Of a DNA stretch of 47,905 nucleotides, positions 42,231 to 47,905 are shown piece after piece. Below the pieces are notes generated by a model that had not been told where the DNA came from, did not search any database, and saw only the letters and a list, made by a program, of their open reading frames with translations. A program made the translations under genes and the position numbers. This DNA is from Candidatus Coprenecus merdipullorum (GTDB taxonomy: Bacteria; Bacteroidota; Bacteroidia; Bacteroidales; UBA932): positions 1 through 47,905 of the forward strand of contig DWYD01000205.1 of NCBI GenBank assembly GCA_019118865.1, given 5' to 3'. Every line of letters begins with the position of its first letter. Within the stretch, counting starts at the first letter, position 1.

Positions 42231-44867
42231 ATGAATGTCAAGGAAATACTGAAAAAGGCCCTGCCGTATGTGATTATCGTGGCGGGGTTTGTGGTGATTG
42301 CCTATGCGTATGCACCGCAGGTGCTGCAGGGCAAGGTAGTCAATCAGTCGGATATATCCTCGTGGAAGGGGATGTCGCACGAGATTCTGGAGTGGAACGA
42401 GGCCCATCCGGATGATCCGGCGCTGTGGACCGGGTCGATGTTCGGCGGTATGCCGGCCACGCAGATATCGGTGCAGTACAAGGGGGATGCGACTACGCCG
42501 ATCTACGACCTGCTGTTCTGGGGGCAGCGTCCGCCCAGCTATCTGATTATCTCGCTGCTCGGCGGCTTCCTGCTCTTCCTGGCCTTCGGGGCCAATCCCT
42601 GGCTCTCGGCGGTAGGGGCCATAGCGGTCACATTCTGCTCCTACAACATGCAGATCATCCAGGTAGGGCACAATACCAAGATGGTGGCTATCGCCTTCAT
42701 GCCATGGGTGCTCGCGGCTCTGGTCTATGCCTACCGGCGCAAGGCCCTGCTCGGAGCGGTGTTCTTCGCCTTAGCTCTGAGCTTCCAGATCAAGGCCAAT
42801 CATCCGCAGATTACCTACTACCTGGCATTCATCGTACTCGGCTACGCTATCGCAGAGTTCTGCGGGGCAGTGGCGGCTCAGAGGAAAATGAAGCGGGCCC
42901 CGAAGACCGTGCCGGAGGAGTGCGGAGAGGTGTCCATGGCTGTGTCCGGCAGCGGAAGTGAGGTCGGTTCTGAGCCCGCACATTCCGCGCAGCCGTTCCT
43001 GAGCACACCTGTAGGCCGCTGGCTCATGGCCTCGGTCCTGGTGCTGGTCGGCGGCCTGCTCGGCATAGCCACCAACGCCAACAAGCTCCTGCCCACCTAC
43101 GAGTACGCCGAGTACACCATGCGCGGCGGCTCGGAACTGACCCATGACGAGCACAACCAGACCGGCGACGGCCTCAAGCTGGACTACGCCACCGCCTGGT
43201 CCTACGGCATAGAGGAGACCCTCAACCTGCTTATACCCAATCTTAACGGCGGTTCCTCCTCCGGCGAGCTCTCCCGCGACTCCGAGACATTCAGGGCCCT
43301 GCAGTCCTACGGGGTCAATGCCGAGTCCATGCGCAAGGGCATGCCCCTGTACTGGGGTCCCCAACCCTTCACCGCCGGTCCCATGTACCTCGGCGCCGTC
43401 TCCCTCTTCCTCTTCGTATTCGGTCTCTGCGTCATCCGCGGCCGCTACAAATGGTGGATAGCGGGAGTCTCGGTCCTCGCCCTGCTGCTGGCCTGGGGCT
43501 CGCATTTCATGTGGTTCTCCGAGATATTCTTCAAATACGCCCCGCTGTACAATAAGTTCAGGACCGTATCCATGATCCTGGTCATCCTCCAGGTGACGGT
43601 TCCCCTGCTGGGAATCCTCGGGGTCAATGCGGCTCTCTTCGCCAAGGACCCTCTTCCGGAGAAAAAGGTGAGGAACGGCCTGCTGACCGCCCTCGGCGTG
43701 ACGGGCGGCCTCTCCCTGCTCCTAGCCCTCTTCCCTGGCCTGGCGGGCGACTTCTCCTCCGCAACTGATGCCGCAGTGTTCGGGGGCAATGAGCAGCTCA
43801 TCCGTGCCCTTCAGGACGACCGCCGCAGCCTCCTCCGCGCCGACGCCTTCCGCTCGCTGATCTTCATCCTCCTGACGGCAGGAGTGTTCTTCGCAGCATG
43901 GAAACGGAAGCTGAAGGCTCTGCCGGCAGTAGCCGTTATCGGCGTTCTGCTGCTCGTGGACCTCTGGGGAGTGGACAAGCGGTATCTGAACAAGGACCAT
44001 TTCGTGACCGAGCGCAATTTCGACGCACAGTTCAATCCCCGTCCGGTGGACAACGCCATACATCAGGACACCGACATCTCCTACCGCGTCCTCGACCTGA
44101 GCGTAAATACCTTCAATGACGCCATCGTCAGCTACCACCACAAGACTGTAGGCGGCTACAGCCCCGCCAAGCTCCAGCGGTACCAGGATTTGATAGATTT
44201 CCACATAGCACCGGAGATGAGCCGCATGGCCTCGGATATCAATGCCGTTATCCCCACGGCTTCCACCATCGCCGACATAGAGGGAGGCCTGAAGTATTAT
44301 CCCGTCTTAGCCATGCTCAACACCAAGTACATCGTCATCGACGGCAACAGCTACCCCCTGACATACACCCAGGCTTTGGGCAATGCCTGGTTCGTGGAGC
44401 GCTCCCGCACCGCTCCGACCGCCGATGCGGAGATGGCCGCTCTCGGGGAGATTGACCCCGCGCGGGAGGCCGTCATCTTCGACGCACAGGCCGCAGAGGG
44501 TACTGCCACCGAATATCCCGGTGCCGCGGAAGGAAGCATTGTCCTGAAGGAATACAGCCCCAACCGCCTGAGTTACGATGTGACGGCGGCGGCAAAAGGA
44601 CTGGCCGTATTCAGCGAGATCTACTACCCTGCCGGATGGAAGGCCTATATCGACGGGGAGGAAGTGCCAGTCCTCCGCGCCGACTACACTCTCCGGGCCC
44701 TGCTGATAGACGAGGGGGACCACGAGGTGGAATTTGTCTATGACCCCGGTTCCTTCACTCTCGGAAAGAACATTTCCCTTGCCTCCTCCCTTGTCATCAT
44801 CCTAGCCCTGGCCGGATGCATACTTTATTCATTTTTCTACGGACATAAGAAAAGACAACCCCGATGA
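42231..44867 (+). CDS. YfhO-family membrane protein
   Basis: This 878-residue inner-membrane protein has about a dozen hydrophobic helices in the first 540 residues and a large extracytoplasmic domain (about 570-850), with a last helix near 853-870. The N-terminal loop DISSWKGMSHEILEWNEAHPDDPALWTGSMFGGMPATQIS is typical of the YfhO group of GT-C-like proteins. YfhO in Gram-positive bacteria glycosylates lipoteichoic acid; the role in Bacteroidota is not established. The C-terminal FSEIYYPAGWKAYIDGEEVPVLRADYTLRALLIDEGDHEVEFVYDP is also diagnostic. ATG 42231 is preferred over the TTG at 42222. The MFS gene overlaps its end by 4 nt. Confidence 0.88.
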   Translation: MNVKEILKKALPYVIIVAGFVVIAYAYAPQVLQGKVVNQSDISSWKGMSHEILEWNEAHPDDPALWTGSMFGGMPATQISVQYKGDATTPIYDLLFWGQRPPSYLIISLLGGFLLFLAFGANPWLSAVGAIAVTFCSYNMQIIQVGHNTKMVAIAFMPWVLAALVYAYRRKALLGAVFFALALSFQIKANHPQITYYLAFIVLGYAIAEFCGAVAAQRKMKRAPKTVPEECGEVSMAVSGSGSEVGSEPAHSAQPFLSTPVGRWLMASVLVLVGGLLGIATNANKLLPTYEYAEYTMRGGSELTHDEHNQTGDGLKLDYATAWSYGIEETLNLLIPNLNGGSSSGELSRDSETFRALQSYGVNAESMRKGMPLYWGPQPFTAGPMYLGAVSLFLFVFGLCVIRGRYKWWIAGVSVLALLLAWGSHFMWFSEIFFKYAPLYNKFRTVSMILVILQVTVPLLGILGVNAALFAKDPLPEKKVRNGLLTALGVTGGLSLLLALFPGLAGDFSSATDAAVFGGNEQLIRALQDDRRSLLRADAFRSLIFILLTAGVFFAAWKRKLKALPAVAVIGVLLLVDLWGVDKRYLNKDHFVTERNFDAQFNPRPVDNAIHQDTDISYRVLDLSVNTFNDAIVSYHHKTVGGYSPAKLQRYQDLIDFHIAPEMSRMASDINAVIPTASTIADIEGGLKYYPVLAMLNTKYIVIDGNSYPLTYTQALGNAWFVERSRTAPTADAEMAALGEIDPAREAVIFDAQAAEGTATEYPGAAEGSIVLKEYSPNRLSYDVTAAAKGLAVFSEIYYPAGWKAYIDGEEVPVLRADYTLRALLIDEGDHEVEFVYDPGSFTLGKNISLASSLVIILALAGCILYSFFYGHKKRQPR

Positions 44868-46066
44868 CACCGCATAAAGACAGGCTGGTCTCTCCCGGCT
44901 ACTGCTTCATCCTCGCAGCGAATTTCCTGCTGTATTTCGGCTTCTATCTGCTGATGCCGGTTTTCCCGTTTTATTTAGTAGAAGAGTTCGGAGTCACCGA
45001 GGGGGCTGTGGGAGCGATTCTCGCCTGCTACACGGTGGCCGCTTTGGCTGTCCGTCCGTTCTCTGGATACCTGCTGGATTCATTTGCCCGCAAGCCGTTG
45101 TACCTGATAGCATTTTTAGTATTTACCCTGATTTTCGGAGGCTATATCGTCACCGGGACGGTGCTGATGTTCATCGTCCTGCGCATAGTGCACGGATTCT
45201 CGTTCGGGACCGTGACGGTGGCGGGCAACACGATAGTCATCGACATCACGCCCTCGTCCCGGCGCGGTGAGGCCGTGGGCTACTACGGACTGGCCAACAA
45301 CATAGCCATGTCCCTCGGCCCGATGACCGGTCTGTTCATGCATGACCACGTGTCGTTTGACATCATCTTCGTAACCGCCCTGGGCTGCTGTATGGCCGGC
45401 CTTATCTGCGCCTGCTGCATCAGGACGCCCAAGAAGCAGCCGGTTCCGCGCACGGCCATCTCCTTAGACCGTTTCATACTGCTCAAGGGCATCCCCCTGG
45501 GCATAGACCTGCTGCTGCTCTCGATACCCTACGGCATGACCACTACCTACGTGGCGATGTACGCCAAGCACATGGGTATCACAGGAGGTACGGGCCTGTT
45601 CTTCACCTGCATGGCCGTCGGCCTGGCCGTGTCCCGTCTGTTCTCGGGCAAACAGGTGGACCGCGGTCACATCACGGAGGTGATACACATCGCGTTCTAT
45701 CCGGTGATACTGTGTTTCCTGAGCCTCTTTCTGTGCGAGAGGGTGGCGCCCCATTCGATAAGGGCGGCGGAGATTATGCTCTATACCACGGCACTGGTGC
45801 TCGGAGCCGGATTCGGTACGATGTTCCCGGCCTTCAACACCATGTTCGTCAACCTCGGCCGGCACGATCAGCGCGGCACGGCGACATCGACCTATCTCAC
45901 CTCGTGGGACATAGGCATCGGTATCGGTCTGGTGCTGGGAGGAATTATAGGGGAGCGTCTGTCTTTCTCCTACGCCTACCTGACAGGAGCTTTCCTAAGC
46001 CTCGTTTCCCTGCTCGGCTTCGTTTTCTACGCGGCTCCCCATTTCCACCGCAACCGGGTGGAATAA
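44864..46066 (+). CDS. MFS transporter
   Basis: This 400-residue protein has twelve predicted membrane segments. It has the MFS motif-A-like loop between TM2 and TM3 (RPFSGYLLDSFARKPLYLI) and a related one in the second half (VSRLFSGKQVDRGHITEVI). The first helix contains LLYFGFYLLMPVFPFYLVEEFGVTEGAVG. Closest in feel to drug-efflux or sugar MFS proteins, but the substrate is unknown. It overlaps the YfhO-like gene by 4 nt (ATGA) and is likely co-translated. Its C-terminus (YAAPHFHRNRVE) looks complete, and 122 nt of its 3' end are overlapped antisense by the RND gene. Confidence 0.9.
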   Translation: MTPHKDRLVSPGYCFILAANFLLYFGFYLLMPVFPFYLVEEFGVTEGAVGAILACYTVAALAVRPFSGYLLDSFARKPLYLIAFLVFTLIFGGYIVTGTVLMFIVLRIVHGFSFGTVTVAGNTIVIDITPSSRRGEAVGYYGLANNIAMSLGPMTGLFMHDHVSFDIIFVTALGCCMAGLICACCIRTPKKQPVPRTAISLDRFILLKGIPLGIDLLLLSIPYGMTTTYVAMYAKHMGITGGTGLFFTCMAVGLAVSRLFSGKQVDRGHITEVIHIAFYPVILCFLSLFLCERVAPHSIRAAEIMLYTTALVLGAGFGTMFPAFNTMFVNLGRHDQRGTATSTYLTSWDIGIGIGLVLGGIIGERLSFSYAYLTGAFLSLVSLLGFVFYAAPHFHRNRVE

Positions 46067-47905
46067 CGGCTTTTCCGGGCATGATCATCGGCAGCAGCAC
46101 GATGAGAGCGGCGTACGAGAAGAGCATGCCGCCCATGGTGCCGATGGCGAATGCAAACCAGAATACCTCTTCCTTGCCGTCGATGAGGAAGGGTGCGAGA
46201 CCCAGTACAGTGGAGAGGATGGTCAGCGATATCGGGATGATCTTGTGGTTGTAGGCCCGCACGAAACTGCGGCGGTGGGCCGGCATGCGGTTGTACTCGT
46301 TGACGATGTAGATGCCGGCGTTGACCACGATACCCGCAAGCATGATCATGGACGCGAAGCCGCCCTGGTCAAAGGTCGTCTCCGTGAGGCGGAATACCAG
46401 AAAGATTCCTATGAATGATACCGGTATCAGGGATATGATGGCCAGGGGCTGCAGCAGTGACTCGAAGAGTATGGCGCAGATCATGTAGATGATGGCGGTG
46501 ATGAGTATGAGCAGTATCCACTGTTTCTTGGCTTTCTGCATCCAGTCGTACTGAGGTGAGGATGCTTTGAAGCCGATGGGCAGCACCTCAGAGTTGAGCC
46601 GCTCTATCTCGCTTTCCATGAGGCGGTCTTCCAGCTTGGAGGAGCCGATGAAGTTGTACCTGACGTGGAGGATGTACTCCTGGTTGGCGCGGTAGATGTT
46701 GTTGCCGGAGTTGCGGCTGTCTATCGAGCCTATCTCGGCGAAGCGGATGTCTGTGCTGTCTATCCTGATGTACTCGTTCTGCAGGTGCCATACGTCGAAG
46801 TTGTCGGCGTCGTCGGAGACTATTCTCACCTCCATAAGGGTGCCGTCATCGTCTACGTATGAGCCGGCAGGGTTGGAGAAAAGTCTCTCAGACAGGGTCC
46901 CGAATGTGGAGTATGGGCTGATGCCGTAGAGGGACATGCGGTCATGGTCATAGGAGATGAGATACTCGCGGGTGACCATGGAACTGGTGTTGCCCTCGAT
47001 GCTCAGGTCGGAGACGCGGGGGTTGGAGGAGAGACGTTCGACCAGATCCTCACAGTAGCGGTACAGCAGGTCGTAGTTGTATCCGGTCATCTCGATGTCG
47101 CCGCTGCGCCACGTGCTGCCTCCCACGTAGTTGCTGAAATTCTGGTCATCCACTCCGTAAACCTGCCAGTTGGCCCCGCCGTAGTCATTGGCCTTGCGGA
47201 TGACCTGCTGCTTGAGGATGGAGGGGAAGGAGGTCTCCAGGGCCTCTTCGGTAAATTCTACGGTGATGTTACCCGAGCTGTAGGAGCTGATGCGGGTCCT
47301 GAATAGCTTGATCTCGTCGAAGCCGGAAAGGAAATTCTCCATGTAGACCATGATCTCGTTGAGCTGCTGGACTGTACAGCCTTCCGGCAGTCCGGCGCTG
47401 ATGGACAGGGTGGGTCTCTCGGGCTGGCGGAACATCGAGGCGAAACCGTCCAGGCTCTTGCGGAAGAGCATGAAAGAGCCGCCGAAGGCTAAGAGGAAGA
47501 AGAGGATGACGGCCCAGTTGAACCGCTTGGTGTAGTAGATGAATTTCTCGTACTTCTGGGAGAAGCGCACTATCTTCCTGCGTCTCTTGATGGGGAATGA
47601 TATGCTCTCCGACTTGACCGGCAGGTAGTCCAGCAGGGCCGGTACGAAGAAGAGGGCCACTATCATCGAGACGCTGAGGTTGATGATGATCACAGCCGAG
47701 AAGTCGAACAGTATGCGTTTCTGCTCCTCTGGCAGGAAGAAGATTACGGCGAGTGAGCCGATAGTGGTCAGCAGGGCGGCAAGTATGGCCAGGAACACTT
47801 TTCTGTCGTGGTAGTAGGAATAGTGCGAGACCATGATGATCGAGTTGTCGATGATGATGCTCAGCGATATCGATATGCCGGCTAAGGAGTAGATATGGAT
47901 GTCTA
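45945..47905 (-). CDS. RND efflux permease, C-terminal part (continues past window edge)
   Basis: The frame is open to the right edge of the window, so only the last 650 or so residues are visible. The sequence at the edge, LAGISISLSIIIDNSIIMVSH, is the TM4-like segment of RND pumps with the aspartate used in proton relay. It is followed by TM5-TM6 (VFLAILAALLTTIGSLAVIFFL; DFSAVIIINLSVSMIVALFFVPALLDYL), the second periplasmic porter loop (about 180 to 430 of the visible part), and four or five more TMs (WILLILITAIIYMICAILFESLLQPLA; GGFASMIMLAGIVVNAGIYIVNEYN). The last about 35 residues are highly basic (GEPRRKRSRAGKRGLGKLLS...) and lie antisense to the MFS gene. Adaptor and outer-membrane partners would be to the right. 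Confidence 0.88.
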   Translation of the reverse strand, partial: DIHIYSLAGISISLSIIIDNSIIMVSHYSYYHDRKVFLAILAALLTTIGSLAVIFFLPEEQKRILFDFSAVIIINLSVSMIVALFFVPALLDYLPVKSESISFPIKRRRKIVRFSQKYEKFIYYTKRFNWAVILFFLLAFGGSFMLFRKSLDGFASMFRQPERPTLSISAGLPEGCTVQQLNEIMVYMENFLSGFDEIKLFRTRISSYSSGNITVEFTEEALETSFPSILKQQVIRKANDYGGANWQVYGVDDQNFSNYVGGSTWRSGDIEMTGYNYDLLYRYCEDLVERLSSNPRVSDLSIEGNTSSMVTREYLISYDHDRMSLYGISPYSTFGTLSERLFSNPAGSYVDDDGTLMEVRIVSDDADNFDVWHLQNEYIRIDSTDIRFAEIGSIDSRNSGNNIYRANQEYILHVRYNFIGSSKLEDRLMESEIERLNSEVLPIGFKASSPQYDWMQKAKKQWILLILITAIIYMICAILFESLLQPLAIISLIPVSFIGIFLVFRLTETTFDQGGFASMIMLAGIVVNAGIYIVNEYNRMPAHRRSFVRAYNHKIIPISLTILSTVLGLAPFLIDGKEEVFWFAFAIGTMGGMLFSYAALIVLLPMIMPGKAVIPPGCGGNGEPRRKRSRAGKRGLGKLLSGRRRRKTDAPL

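Noticed and set aside
41888-42241. A 117-codon frame on the minus strand in the region before the YfhO-like gene
   Set aside because: No recognisable domain, no ribosome-binding site, odd composition, and it spans the inverted repeats and the predicted promoter of the YfhO-like gene.
1-47905. CRISPR arrays, rRNA genes or full insertion sequences
   Set aside because: No regularly spaced repeats, rRNA-like sequence or transposase gene was seen in the window.

Overview
The window looks like a chromosomal segment of a Bacteroidota (Bacteroidales) bacterium. The family level is uncertain; a gut lineage related to Alistipes or uncultured Bacteroidales fits. The reasons are the -7 promoter motif TAnnTTTG in front of many genes, a fused SecDF, a FloA/NfeD pair, the FrdA/FrdB sequences, TonB/SPOR/PD40 envelope proteins, BACON-like and PepSY-like lipoproteins, and glycoside hydrolases. 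Most genes are core housekeeping genes in short operons, and coding density is high on both strands.

Layout. 1-132: start of a probable mfd on the minus strand. 412-3987: ruvB followed by two overlapping polysaccharide genes (GT4 glycosyltransferase and Wzx-like flippase). 4025-7563: frdA-frdB and an alpha/beta hydrolase, with no cytochrome b subunit nearby. 7573-10556 (minus): hflX, tonB-like, mdh. 10608-13068: ybeY and mnmG. Two perfect 14-bp parS-like palindromes lie in and just after mnmG. 13088-16763 (minus): GNAT acetyltransferase, long-chain acyl-CoA ligase, gcvH, ruvA. 16834-19294: sufS-sufE-sufT-folK. 19302-21182 (minus): dsbD. 21261-23809: glycyl-tRNA synthetase and a dihydroorotate-dehydrogenase-like protein. 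23809-24741: a mini-island with an MNT/HEPN pair between two 42-bp copies of the 3' half of tRNA-Pro(UGG). 24841-28665: OmpR-type two-component system followed by two PepSY-like secreted proteins. 28748-28847: a long palindromic element. 28871-32275 (minus): floA, nfeD-like and a PD40/SPOR envelope protein. 32381-35518: secDF. 35622-39344: a GH29 alpha-L-fucosidase fused to a GH3 glycosidase. 39750-41612: a BACON-like lipoprotein, flanked on both sides by non-coding DNA carrying a shared motif. 42231-46066: YfhO-like membrane protein and an MFS transporter. 45945-47905 (minus): C-terminal part of an RND efflux permease whose end overlaps the MFS gene antisense.

How the genes work together. 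ruvB and ruvA (Holliday junction migration, separate loci) and mfd are DNA maintenance. frdAB and mdh belong to the reductive branch of fumarate/succinate metabolism. sufS/sufE/sufT supply Fe-S clusters, which FrdB needs. SecDF, DsbD, TonB, FloA and NfeD serve the envelope. The two-component operon and the PepSY-like operon share an 8-bp sequence at the same distance from their predicted promoters, which suggests common control.

The most notable signals are the tRNA-flanked HEPN/MNT cassette without an integrase, the parS-like pair at mnmG, the GH29-GH3 fusion, the 100-bp palindrome, and the structured non-coding region before the YfhO gene. I did not find a complete, clearly new multi-gene system. 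The tRNA-Pro cassette is the closest candidate for a small mobile toxin-antitoxin or defence unit.
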